Positions 24,874 to 32,617 of a DNA stretch of 64,000 nt are shown here, in pieces; within the stretch, counting starts at the first letter, position 1, and each line of letters starts with the position of its first letter. Below the pieces are notes generated by a model. The model searched no databases. It had not been told where the DNA came from and was given only the letters and a program-made list of their open reading frames with translations. The DNA lies in assembly GCA_965246785.1 (NCBI GenBank), contig CBDFFM010000006.1:124001-188000 (forward strand), read 5' to 3'. The DNA is from UBA1952 sp965246785 (GTDB lineage: Bacteria; Bacteroidota; Bacteroidia; Chitinophagales; Chitinophagaceae). The translations under genes and the position numbers were made by a program.

Positions 24874-25359
24874 TTAAGGCACCCGCAAATCAGGCAGCTT
24901 CTTGAACGTTATCTTTTGTGTTATCCATTTCCCGGAGCCTTCCAACTTGTAAAACAGCGCGCCGGTGGCCAGCTTCTTTACCTCGTCCGGCTGCATATCG
25001 CTCGGCATGGCTTCCGGGCGGAGGATGAGTGCCTCGCCTTTCTTGAATGTCTTGAGCGGCGCGTGATTGTCCATAACCATATAGTCGTTGGGACCGCCGC
25101 CGAATGGGCGGCGCTCCTGCCGGATAGCCTTGCAGTTGAGCCAGTGGGCGGCATCGGGGCGATAATAGATTTCGGATGGCGGTGTGGCGCTGTTCCAGAC
25201 GATTTCTGCGCGTCTGTCTGCATGGCCATGCTCCGGATGGCTTGTGGAAACCTCGCTCTGAACAGTGGCGCGCTTTACGGTAATGGCCTGAGCGGCGGCA
25301 TTGCCGGCGGCGCCAGTCAGGCATAAGCCCAGTATGGCTTGGAATATTGTGCGTTTCAT
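24874..25359 (-). CDS. Secreted hypothetical protein
   Basis: A 161-residue protein with a signal peptide (MKRTIFQAILGLCLTGAAGNAAAQ). The mature part has VKRATVQSEVST, an IYYRPDAAHWLNCKAI stretch with one Cys, and a Lys-rich C-terminus (GKWITQKITFKKLPDLRVP). No family was recognised. The start at 25359 was chosen because it begins directly with the signal peptide; earlier codons enter the promoter area shared with the divergent gene at 25408. Confidence 0.65.
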   Translation of the reverse strand: MKRTIFQAILGLCLTGAAGNAAAQAITVKRATVQSEVSTSHPEHGHADRRAEIVWNSATPPSEIYYRPDAAHWLNCKAIRQERRPFGGGPNDYMVMDNHAPLKTFKKGEALILRPEAMPSDMQPDEVKKLATGALFYKLEGSGKWITQKITFKKLPDLRVP

Positions 25360-25407
25360 AAGTAATGGCCTTAGACCAAAAATAGGGCCGGATGGTGGGG
25401 TGCGCGA

Positions 25408-25695
25408 ATGCAAAATTGCAAAATCATCTCTTTTGCTTTAATCGCAGCGGCTGGCATAGCCTTTTTGGCCGTTCAGGAAAACCAAACCAAATTTTCAGCC
25501 ATGGCAGACCAAAAGCAGCAATCAGCCGGAAGCGCAGAGCGCGTGGACGAGCTTACCGACAATCAGCAAAAGACCGGCGCCGACTTCGACGAGACCGTCC
25601 GCGAAGCGGAAGCCGATACCAAGACCGCTAAGCCCGGCCAGAGCCAGGGTGGCAATAGCCAGCAGCATAATAATGGCCGCGGCGGCGGCAAGTAA
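25408..25695 (+). CDS. Small exported low-complexity hypothetical protein
   Basis: A 95-residue protein. One N-terminal hydrophobic segment (IISFALIAAAGIAFLAV) may serve as signal or anchor. The rest is hydrophilic and rich in Gln, Glu, Thr and Asp, with a Gly/Asn/Gln tail. A downstream terminator at 25716-25753 and proper spacing support a real gene. No family was recognised. Confidence 0.5.
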   Translation: MQNCKIISFALIAAAGIAFLAVQENQTKFSAMADQKQQSAGSAERVDELTDNQQKTGADFDETVREAEADTKTAKPGQSQGGNSQQHNNGRGGGK

Positions 25696-25715
25696 GCGCA
25701 GAGTCAGTAGACAGT

Positions 25716-25753
25716 AGAAAGCCTTTCCAGCTCGGAAAGGCTTTCTGCTTTTC
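25716..25753 (+). terminator. Rho-independent terminator
   Basis: A 13-bp stem (AGAAAGCCTTTCC, loop AGCTC, GGAAAGGCTTTCT) followed by GCTTTTC. It ends the small-protein transcript before the carboxylase gene. Confidence 0.75.
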
Positions 25754-25788
25754 AACGCCCCAACCCCCTCAACCTTTACCTTAGCCAC

Positions 25789-27420
25789 ATGAATCTGGAG
25801 TTCGATAAAGCCGAAGACGCAATGAAGCTCGCCATCTCCGCCATGCGCCAGCGCCATGCGCAGGTAAGCCTTGGCGGCGGCAAAAAGGCGATGCAGAAGG
25901 CCGCCGAAAAAGGAAAGCTTTCCCCGCGCGCGCGCATTGAATATCTCATTGACAAAGACTCCGTCTTCACCGAAATCGGCTCCTTTGCCGGCTGGGATAT
26001 GTATGAGAAGGAAGGCGGCTGCCCCTCCGGCGGCACCGTGGGCGGTATTGGTTACGTGAGCGGGCGGCAGTGCGTGATTGTGGCGAATGACAATACCGTC
26101 AAGGCCGGCGCATGGTTCCCCATTTCCGGGAAGAAGAACCTGCGGCTGCAGGAGATTGCGATGGAGAATCACCTCCCCGTCATCTACATCGTGGACTCCG
26201 CCGGCGTTTACCTGCCGATGCAGGATGAAATATTTCCGGACAAGGAGCACTTCGGACGCATCTTTCGCAACAATGCCGTGATGAGCGCTATGGGCATCAC
26301 CCAGATTGCCGCCGTGATGGGTGCCTGCGTGGCGGGCGGCGCGTACCTGCCCATCATGAGCGATGAGACGCTGATGGTGGAGGGCAACGGCTCCATCTTC
26401 CTCGCCGGCCCTTACCTCGTGAAGGCCGCCATTGGCGAGGATGTGGACATCCAGACGCTTGGCGGCGCGAAGACACACACCGAAATCTCCGGCATTGCCG
26501 ACTATAAGTTTGATACCGAGCAGGAATGCCTTGACCAGGTGCGCCGCATCATGGACAAGCTCGGTAAGCCAGTCCGCAATGCCGGCTTTGACCGCATCAA
26601 GTCCGTCGCTCCTGCGAAGGAGATGGCCGACATCTACGGCCTCATCTCCAGCGAAAACAACAAGCCTTATGACGTGCTCAACATCATTGAGTGCATCGTG
26701 GATGCCGGCTCCTTTGACCAGTTTAAGGAAGACTATGGCAAGACCATCGTGTGCGGCTACGGGCGCGTGGATGGCTGGGCCGTTGGCATTGTAGCCAACC
26801 AACGCAAGCTCTTAAAAAGCGGGAAGGGCGAGATGCAGCTCGGCGGCGTCATCTACAACGATTCCGCCGACAAGGCGGCCCGCTTCATCCAGAATTGCAA
26901 CCAGAAAAAAATCCCCCTCGTCTTTCTCCAGGACGTAACCGGCTTCATGGTCGGCTCCCGCTCGGAGCACTCGGGCATCATCAAGGACGGCGCGAAGCTG
27001 GTCAATGCCGTCGCCAATTCCGTGGTGCCCAAAATCACCATCATCACCGGCAATTCTTACGGCGCGGGCAACTACGCCATGTGCGGCAAGGCCTACGACC
27101 CGCGCTTCATCTACGCTTGGCCCAACGCCAAGATTGCCGTGATGGGCGGCGAGCAGGCCGCGAAGGTTTTGCTGCAAATCCAGGTCGCCTCCCTCAAGGC
27201 AAAGGGCGAGGTGATTGACCCCGAAAAGGAGGCCGCCATTCTCAAGGAAATCACCGAGCGCTACGCCCGCCAGACTTCCTCTTATTACGCCGCCGCCCGC
27301 CTCTGGGTGGACGAAATCATTGACCCCGCCGACACGCGCCGCCTTATTTCAGAAGGCATTACCGCCGCCAATGGCGCGCCAATTGAGCGGGAGTGGCGCG
27401 GCGGGGTGTTTCAGGTGTAA
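25789..27420 (+). CDS. Acyl-CoA carboxylase carboxyltransferase (methylcrotonyl/propionyl-CoA type) beta subunit
   Basis: A 543-residue biotin-dependent carboxyltransferase subunit that moves CO2 from carboxybiotin to an acyl-CoA. Sequence marks are the VDSAGVYLPMQDEIFPDKEHFGRIF region (quoted by its two parts VDSAGVYLPMQ and DKEHFGRIF), MGACVAGGAYLPIMSDE, FLQDVTGFMVG, GNSYGAGNYAMCGKAYDPR and KIAVMGGEQAAKVL. These resemble methylcrotonyl-CoA carboxylase beta most closely, pointing to leucine breakdown, but specificity cannot be proven by eye. The partner biotin carboxylase is not in the window. Two hairpins follow at 27428-27513. Confidence 0.92.
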   Translation: MNLEFDKAEDAMKLAISAMRQRHAQVSLGGGKKAMQKAAEKGKLSPRARIEYLIDKDSVFTEIGSFAGWDMYEKEGGCPSGGTVGGIGYVSGRQCVIVANDNTVKAGAWFPISGKKNLRLQEIAMENHLPVIYIVDSAGVYLPMQDEIFPDKEHFGRIFRNNAVMSAMGITQIAAVMGACVAGGAYLPIMSDETLMVEGNGSIFLAGPYLVKAAIGEDVDIQTLGGAKTHTEISGIADYKFDTEQECLDQVRRIMDKLGKPVRNAGFDRIKSVAPAKEMADIYGLISSENNKPYDVLNIIECIVDAGSFDQFKEDYGKTIVCGYGRVDGWAVGIVANQRKLLKSGKGEMQLGGVIYNDSADKAARFIQNCNQKKIPLVFLQDVTGFMVGSRSEHSGIIKDGAKLVNAVANSVVPKITIITGNSYGAGNYAMCGKAYDPRFIYAWPNAKIAVMGGEQAAKVLLQIQVASLKAKGEVIDPEKEAAILKEITERYARQTSSYYAAARLWVDEIIDPADTRRLISEGITAANGAPIEREWRGGVFQV

Positions 27421-27427
27421 GTGCACG

Positions 27428-27513
27428 CCCAGTCGGGCCGCTATCATTCATTTTACGGGGCAGCCTGACCGATTCCGGTACAATTCGGTCGGTACGGCGC
27501 AGCCGGGCTGACC
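27428..27513. repeat. GGTCGGGCCGC-type hairpins, copy 2 (double)
   Basis: Two neighbouring hairpins after the carboxylase gene: AGTCGGGCCGC...GGCAGCCTGACC and GGTCGGTACGGC-GCA-GCCGGGCTGACC. They resemble the copies at 11437 and 32571. No T-run follows. Confidence 0.62.
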
Positions 27514-27595
27514 ATTATGCCCAGTGAACGGGCCATTTTCGGCCCAATCCCACAGTTATTTACCCTCCATAACGCCATTCAAGGCAATAAGAACA

Positions 27596-27942
27596 TCATT
27601 ATTTCAACCGAAGGCTGAATTTACAGGCAAAAAGGCTTAATTATCATAAATAGTCAAGCAATTTACAATGTAAAAGCTGTCGTTTACAACAAAGAAGATT
27701 CAATTAACTTGACCAACAAACCAATTTACACAATCAAAGGTGCAATAAACAGCACAGAAGACAAGATTATCAAACTGTAAATCCAATCTTCCATCCTGTT
27801 AATCAATTCTTTTGACTTGTAAATCCAATCTTTTAATACGTTAATTATATCTTCACCTTTGTAATTTAGTTCTTTTGAAAAGTAAATCCTTTCTTTGAGC
27901 CTGTAAATACAATCTTTCATAGCGTAAACTCCATCTTTCATC
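27596..27942. repeat. Symmetric 8+8 array of 21-bp repeats
   Basis: AT-rich non-coding DNA made of exact 21-bp periods. Eight units start at 27596, 27617, 27638, 27659, 27680, 27701, 27722 and 27743 (best conserved word CAATTTACA). After an 11-nt centre, eight units in the opposite orientation start at 27775 and every 21 bp to 27922 (TGTAAATCCAATCTT consensus). Individual units are diverged but period and orientation are strict. Each arm leaves an open frame of heptads toward the centre (I-Y/N-x-x-K pattern). The array ends 18 bp before the next start codon. Confidence 0.88.
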
Positions 27943-27960
27943 ACCTAAATTATTGCCTGA

Positions 27961-28848
27961 ATGACCGATACGCAAAACAGCTACCTGAAAATGCTGGAGT
28001 TTGTAAGTGAAGTGATGGAAAAGGACGCTCCCGTGTGGTCCGGCAATGCCACATGCGTCGCTTACAAGGCAGAATTGGACGCCGCCATTGCCGGAATGTA
28101 TGCTGCCAATGCCGCGCAGATGAGCAAGCCCTCCAAAGCGGCTAAAGCCGCTGCCCGCGCCAGCCTCAGCGCCGCCGCGGGCTTCATAGCCAAAGGCCTC
28201 AGCGCCTACGCAAGCGTCATTTCAGATGATGAGCTGCTTGCGCAGGCAAAGCTCCCTACCCGCACGCTCACACTCGCCACCGGCCTCGCCCTCCTCGGCA
28301 TTGCGCAGCGCATCGGCGGGCTTGCGGAGGGGCACATCGGCGCCCTCGGCCCATACAACATCACGCAGGCCGTCATTGACGATGCCGCGGCGAAGGCGGA
28401 TGCATTCAGCGCCCTCATCGGCAGCCCCGCGGCGGCCATCCGGCAGCGTGCCAAAAGCACGGCAGCGCTTGAAGCGGCGCGCAAAGAGGGCGTAGCGGCG
28501 TGCCGAAAGCTTGACCTTATCATCCCCATCTTTGAAGAGGCCGCGCCCGCCTTCACAGCCGCCTTTGCAGCGGCGCGCAGGGTGCCAAAGGCGGGCCGCA
28601 GGAGGCGCGCATTGCAAGTGCGCGTCACCACGCCCGAAGGCACGCCCATAGCCGGCGCCACCATCCGCATCGTGGCGAAAAAACTAAAGCGCAAGACCGG
28701 CGCGAAGGGACAAGCCTACATCCAGCACCTGCCGCCGGGCGAGTATATGCTGCATATAGAAGCCGAAGGCCACGCGCCGGCAGAGCGGAAGATTTATATC
28801 AATGCCGGGGAGCGCACGCTGGCGGATGTGGCGCTGACGGCGGCGTAA
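27961..28848 (+). CDS. Helical protein with C-terminal carboxypeptidase-regulatory-like domain
   Basis: A 295-residue protein. Residues about 1-210 are alpha-helical and very Ala-rich (for example KPSKAAKAAARASLSAAAG), with no signal peptide. A basic hinge (RRVPKAGRRRRA) leads to a beta-sandwich of the carboxypeptidase regulatory-like type: LQVRVTTPEGTPIAGATIRI, TGAKGQAYIQHLPPGEYMLH, then ERKIYINAGERT. Similar helical-plus-sandwich proteins occur in Bacteroidota without known function. The 21-bp array lies just upstream and may hold or replace its promoter. Confidence 0.68.
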   Translation: MTDTQNSYLKMLEFVSEVMEKDAPVWSGNATCVAYKAELDAAIAGMYAANAAQMSKPSKAAKAAARASLSAAAGFIAKGLSAYASVISDDELLAQAKLPTRTLTLATGLALLGIAQRIGGLAEGHIGALGPYNITQAVIDDAAAKADAFSALIGSPAAAIRQRAKSTAALEAARKEGVAACRKLDLIIPIFEEAAPAFTAAFAAARRVPKAGRRRRALQVRVTTPEGTPIAGATIRIVAKKLKRKTGAKGQAYIQHLPPGEYMLHIEAEGHAPAERKIYINAGERTLADVALTAA

Positions 28849-28863
28849 AACCCGAAATCCGAA

Positions 28864-29520
28864 ATGATAACGACCGTAATCTTTGACATGGACGGCCTCC
28901 TGCTGGACACCGAGGCCCTCTGGGGCATCGCCATGAACCGCGTAGCCGACCGCCACCGCATAGCCATCACCCCCGACCGATTCAGGGAGACGACCGGCCT
29001 GCGCATCTACGAGGTGACGGAGCACTGGTCGCGCAATTATGCCTGGGAAAGCGGGGCCACGCACGGCGAGGTGGCGGAAGAAATCCTGGACGACATCATC
29101 GCGCTTTCTAAAGAGAAAGGCGGCATCATGCGCGGCGTGCTGCCGCTGCTGGACTTATTGGAAAGGAAGGGGATGAAAATTGGCGTAGCCACTTCATCGC
29201 CCACGCGGATGGTGCAGGCGTTGGTGGCGCACTTCGGCATTGCGCAGCGCTTTCATTGCATCACGAGCGCTGATGAGGTGGACTTGGGAAAACCGCATCC
29301 GGCTGTATTCCTGCACTGTGCGCAAAGCCTCGGCAGCAAGCCGCACGAATGCCTTGTGCTGGAAGATTCGGTGAACGGCGCCATTGCCGGCAAAGCCGCC
29401 CGCATGAAGGTGATAGCCGTGCCGGACGAGCTGCATTGGGACGACCCACGCTTCTCAATCGCTGATAAAAAGCTGCGCTCGCTGGAAGATTTGGATGAGG
29501 CAACCTTAATGAGCCTGTGA
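28864..29520 (+). CDS. HAD-IA family phosphatase (hexitol-phosphatase-like)
   Basis: A 218-residue haloacid dehalogenase-type phosphatase. Motif I is FDMDGLLLDTE with nucleophile Asp9, motif II is GVATSSP, motif III Lys is in GKPHPAVFL, and motif IV is VLEDSVNGAIAG. The cap helical region (residues 15-85) and DGLLLDTE wording resemble YniC/HxpB sugar-phosphate phosphatases. Substrate is not certain. It starts 15 bp after the previous gene and its 3' end overlaps the convergent DUF1572 gene by 15 bp. Confidence 0.9.
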   Translation: MITTVIFDMDGLLLDTEALWGIAMNRVADRHRIAITPDRFRETTGLRIYEVTEHWSRNYAWESGATHGEVAEEILDDIIALSKEKGGIMRGVLPLLDLLERKGMKIGVATSSPTRMVQALVAHFGIAQRFHCITSADEVDLGKPHPAVFLHCAQSLGSKPHECLVLEDSVNGAIAGKAARMKVIAVPDELHWDDPRFSIADKKLRSLEDLDEATLMSL

Positions 29521-30054
29521 ACCGGCTTGCGCCGTCATGGCCGCATTAAAGGCAGCCGTTCCGCCGCGCGGAATGCTTAATGATTGCCAGTCTTCACCCC
29601 GCGCCTGCTTGCAAAGCAGAATGATTTGCCCCACGTGGTAGGAGTAGTGCATCAACTGCCGGATGATGCCATCCATCGCAGTCATCCCTTCCGTGCGGAT
29701 ATGGATGCTGCAGCCCAGGTCTTCTTCGCTCAGGGAAGAAAGCGTGTTGAATACGGCGGCCCAGCCTTCCTCCCAAAGCCGCATCAGCATTTCGCGGGTC
29801 AGGCTTTCGTGGACAAATTCTTCCTCGCGCTGCCGCCACGGCTTCTCGCCGTCTTCGGTCAGGTAGTTCGTCCAGCGGCTGAGCATATTGCCGCGCATGT
29901 GCTTGATGATGACGGCGAGGCTGTTGCCGCCCGGCTCGTCTGCATCGTGCAGCAGGGCTTCGTCGCTTAGCTGCGCAATGGCCTTTTCGGCGAGGGCTTT
30001 GTATTCGTGCAGGCGCTTGGTGCTATTTTCAAGAAAGGCGGTCGGCTGGCTCAT
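29506..30054 (-). CDS. DUF1572 (DinB-like) family protein
   Basis: A 182-residue four-helix-bundle protein of the DinB/DUF1572 type. Two of the usual metal-binding His positions appear in IIKHMRGNMLSRW and MHYSYHVGQIILLCKQ. The start at 30054 (MSQPTAFLENSTKRLHEYK) fits the family; upstream codons overlap the GNAT gene farther. Such proteins may bind metal and act in thiol-dependent chemistry; the role is unknown. It is the last gene of the EamA-ilvE-GNAT operon, overlapping the GNAT gene by 26 bp. Confidence 0.8.
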   Translation of the reverse strand: MSQPTAFLENSTKRLHEYKALAEKAIAQLSDEALLHDADEPGGNSLAVIIKHMRGNMLSRWTNYLTEDGEKPWRQREEEFVHESLTREMLMRLWEEGWAAVFNTLSSLSEEDLGCSIHIRTEGMTAMDGIIRQLMHYSYHVGQIILLCKQARGEDWQSLSIPRGGTAAFNAAMTAQAGSQAH

Positions 30055-30478
30055 GTTGCTGGTAAGAATTGAAGTGAACGATTTCCATTGCACGCTCCGG
30101 GTGAGCAGGCGATTTGAAACCATACTGCGCGTACAATCCGTGAGCATCATGCGTACCCAGCTTTAGCCCGCGCAGCCCGGCAACGAAGGGCTGCATCATT
30201 AAGGCGTTCATCAGCCGCTTGCTTAGTCCGCGCCCGCGATGTTCTTCTTCCACGTAAACGTCTGCGAGGTAGGCAAAGACCGCATAATCAGTAATAAACC
30301 GGGCGAAGCCGACCTGAACGCCATCCGCGAACACGCCAATGCAAAAAGAGTGCGCTATCGCCGTCTTCACCGTTTCAAAAGGAATTCCTTTTGCCCAATA
30401 GGAATGCTCCGAAAGCCAGCGATGAATCCGCTCCGGCTGCATCGCTTCGCTGCCGGTTTTAATGCTGTATTCCGCCAT
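30029..30478 (-). CDS. GNAT family N-acetyltransferase
   Basis: A 149-residue acetyltransferase. The acetyl-CoA binding region is seen as LADVYVEEEHRGRGLSKRLM, with the R/Q-x-x-G-x-G/A signature EEHRGRGLS, and the late YAQYGFKSP segment. The start was set at the ATG at 30478, three bases after the ilvE stop. The protein is close to the small single-domain GNATs that modify amines of unknown identity. It is coupled to ilvE and DUF1572 by position. Confidence 0.85.
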   Translation of the reverse strand: MAEYSIKTGSEAMQPERIHRWLSEHSYWAKGIPFETVKTAIAHSFCIGVFADGVQVGFARFITDYAVFAYLADVYVEEEHRGRGLSKRLMNALMMQPFVAGLRGLKLGTHDAHGLYAQYGFKSPAHPERAMEIVHFNSYQQHEPADRLS

Positions 30479-30480
30479 AA

Positions 30481-31530
30481 TCAAATGATGTGATTCCAGC
30501 CATGAATATCCGCGCGCTTGCCTTTACGCACCTCATCCAACGCATCGCGCAGGCGGAACATTACCGCATCCGCCCCGGTGTAGCATTCGTAGGCATTGCC
30601 GTTGATATTGATGCTGCGGATAGGCGCGATGACGGCCGCCGTGCCCGCGCCGAATGCTTCTATCTTTTCACCGGAAGCCAGCGCTGCCTCCAATTCCATC
30701 CAGTAAATTGGCTGCGTTTCCTGGCGGATGTCTAACTGCCGCGCAAGATGCAGCAGGCTGTCGCGGGTGATGCCGTCCAGAATGGTGCCGGAGAGCGGCG
30801 TCGTGATGAGCTTGCCATTCCAGTAAAACATCAGGTTCATCGTGCCGGACTCTTCAATGAAGCTGTGCGTCCGCGCGTCCGTCCAGATGACCTGGTCAAA
30901 GCCCTGCTCGCGGGCAAGCTGCGTAGGGTAGAAAGCGCCGCCGTAATTGCCGCCGCACTTCGCCGCGCCCGTACCGCCATCTGCTGCGCGGGAAAAATTC
31001 GTTTCCAGCTTTACGTTCAGCGGCTCGGTGTAGTAGGCGTAGGCCGGGGTAGCCACCACCATGTAGAGGTATTCATCGCTCACCTTCACGCCCACGCGCG
31101 CCTCGGTTGCTATCATGAAGGGCCGGATGTAAAGCGCGCCGTCCGCGTCGCCCGGCACCCAGTCGCGGTCTGTGCTGATAAGGCTGTCTAAGGATTGAAT
31201 GAATAGCTCATACGGCACCACCGGCATGCACATGCGCTCCAGCGACTTGACGAAACGCTCGTAATGCTTTTCAGGACGGAAGATGTTGATGCGGCCGTCT
31301 TCCATCTTAAACGCCTTCATACCCTCAAAAACCGTCTGGCCGTAGTGCAGGCACAGCGCCAGCGGACTTAAGGTCAGTTCGCCAAAGGGCACAATGCGCG
31401 CGCCTTGCCAGTCGCCGTCCGCCCACTCTGAGATGAACATGTGCTCCGTCGGGATTTTGCCGAAAGGCAGCGAGCGCGTCTCGGTTACGGTGCGTTCCGG
31501 CTTTGTGACCATTTGAATCGTGTTGCTCAT
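30481..31530 (-). CDS. ilvE: Branched-chain amino acid aminotransferase
   Basis: A 349-residue fold-type IV PLP enzyme that transfers amino groups between leucine, isoleucine, valine and their keto acids. The PLP lysine is Lys191 in AAKCGGNYGG, with LHYGQTVFEGMKAF, EESGTMNLMF and the late EAFGAGTAAVIAPI. It matches the eukaryote-like BCAT group by length and by the CGGNYGG motif. It lies 32 bp after the EamA transporter gene, consistent with an amino-acid operon. Confidence 0.94.
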   Translation of the reverse strand: MSNTIQMVTKPERTVTETRSLPFGKIPTEHMFISEWADGDWQGARIVPFGELTLSPLALCLHYGQTVFEGMKAFKMEDGRINIFRPEKHYERFVKSLERMCMPVVPYELFIQSLDSLISTDRDWVPGDADGALYIRPFMIATEARVGVKVSDEYLYMVVATPAYAYYTEPLNVKLETNFSRAADGGTGAAKCGGNYGGAFYPTQLAREQGFDQVIWTDARTHSFIEESGTMNLMFYWNGKLITTPLSGTILDGITRDSLLHLARQLDIRQETQPIYWMELEAALASGEKIEAFGAGTAAVIAPIRSININGNAYECYTGADAVMFRLRDALDEVRKGKRADIHGWNHII

Positions 31531-31562
31531 AACGATGGTTTTTTTGGAAGGTGAGGAAGTGT

Positions 31563-32501
31563 TTATTCTGAAAGGACGGCCAACTGCTTTGACGCCGCTG
31601 CTTCGGCTGCTTTCCGCCTCCGTTGATAGCTGCTATTGACAATGGCCACGCCGGCTATGATGAAGACAAACGAAAGGGCAGTCCAGCCGGTAACGACCTC
31701 ATGGGCGAAGAATCCGATGACCACCGCGACCAGCGGATTGATGTAAGCATAGCTCGTTACAAAGCCGACCGGCAGATGCTTGAGCGCATAACGGTAGGCA
31801 GTGAAGGCAATTACGGAGCCAAAGATGATGAGATAGCCCAGCGCCCAAAGGGCATCCGCATTGTGCCAGTCGGCAATGGCGTAGTTGTCTATAAGGGGGC
31901 TGAAAGCGAGCAGGAAGAGGCCGCCGAAGCCTACCTGCATGCCTGCATCCATCATGGGATTTACCGGGTTGCCCCACTTCTTGCTCAGGATGCTTCCGCC
32001 GCCCCAGCCGAATGTGGCGATAAGCGTAGCGACGATACCGATGAGATAGCGCGGGTCTTTAAGGGCCGCGAGGTCGTTGCGGAAGATAAGCGCTACTCCG
32101 GTGAAGCCGAGCGCCATGCCGAGACCTATGCGCCAATCCGGCTTCTCTGCCTTGGAGAAAAGCAGGTTGAGGATGACGACTGAGATGGGCATCATGCTGC
32201 ACACCAACGCCGCCACACCGCTTGGAATGATACGCTCGGCAGCGGAGACGACACCATTACCCACCGCAATCATCAGAAAGCCGATGATGGCATTGCGCAG
32301 CAGGTTTTGCTTAGAAAAATTGACCTGCTTATTAAGACTAAGCGCGATGGCCGCGATGATGAAAAAGGAAATGGCCTGCCGGATGCCAGCCATGAGCAGC
32401 GGCGGCAGGTGCAGCACGGCCACGCGTATGGCGAAGTAGGTTGTACCCCAAATGATGGCGACGTACGCATACGCGAGGTAGGCCTTGGTTTTCGTGCTCA
32501 C
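31563..32501 (-). CDS. EamA/DMT family transporter
   Basis: A 312-residue membrane protein with ten hydrophobic helices in two EamA halves. Marks are the opening YVAIIWGTTYFAIRVAV and, in the second half, SVIAFTAYRYALKHLPVGFV followed by NPLVAVVIGF. The family exports amino acids and other metabolites. It is divergent from a MocR regulator gene and upstream of ilvE, so export of an amino acid or amine is a fair inference. Confidence 0.9.
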   Translation of the reverse strand: MSTKTKAYLAYAYVAIIWGTTYFAIRVAVLHLPPLLMAGIRQAISFFIIAAIALSLNKQVNFSKQNLLRNAIIGFLMIAVGNGVVSAAERIIPSGVAALVCSMMPISVVILNLLFSKAEKPDWRIGLGMALGFTGVALIFRNDLAALKDPRYLIGIVATLIATFGWGGGSILSKKWGNPVNPMMDAGMQVGFGGLFLLAFSPLIDNYAIADWHNADALWALGYLIIFGSVIAFTAYRYALKHLPVGFVTSYAYINPLVAVVIGFFAHEVVTGWTALSFVFIIAGVAIVNSSYQRRRKAAEAAASKQLAVLSE

Positions 32502-32527
32502 GGTGTCAAAGGTGAAAAGATTGTGCT

Positions 32528-32546
32528 AAACAGTACAGATACAATT
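32528..32546. promoter_or_regulatory. Candidate MocR operator
   Basis: The stretch AAACAGTACAGATACAATT lies between the divergent transporter and MocR genes and holds overlapping ACAGTAC/ACAGATAC words. MocR-type regulators usually bind direct repeats in exactly such divergent gaps. Placement is good; the motif itself is weak. Confidence 0.3.
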
Positions 32547-32570
32547 CTCTTACTTTTGGGCATAACAGTT

Positions 32571-32598
32571 GGGTTGGGCCGCTCCGGCGGCCTGACCC
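32571..32598. repeat. GGGTTGGGCCGC-type hairpin, copy 3
   Basis: A 28-nt hairpin GGGTTGGGCCGC-TCCG-GCGGCCTGACCC, 19 bp before the MocR start. It is the cleanest of the three related hairpins (others at 11437 and 27428) and may influence translation of the regulator mRNA. Confidence 0.68.
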
Positions 32599-32617
32599 GG
32601 TTTCAAAACCACAACGT

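Noticed and set aside
25522..26802. A 426-codon open frame antisense to the carboxylase gene
   Set aside because: The plus-strand gene is a confident carboxyltransferase; the antisense frame is a GC-rich shadow without motifs.
27596..27942. CRISPR array
   Set aside because: The 21-bp units are contiguous, diverged, without spacers, and reverse orientation in the middle; no cas genes are present.
27726..27944. A 72-residue minus-strand heptad protein in the 21-bp array
   Set aside because: The open frame follows from a 21-bp period without stops; the opposite arm has an equivalent frame, and there is no evidence for translation.
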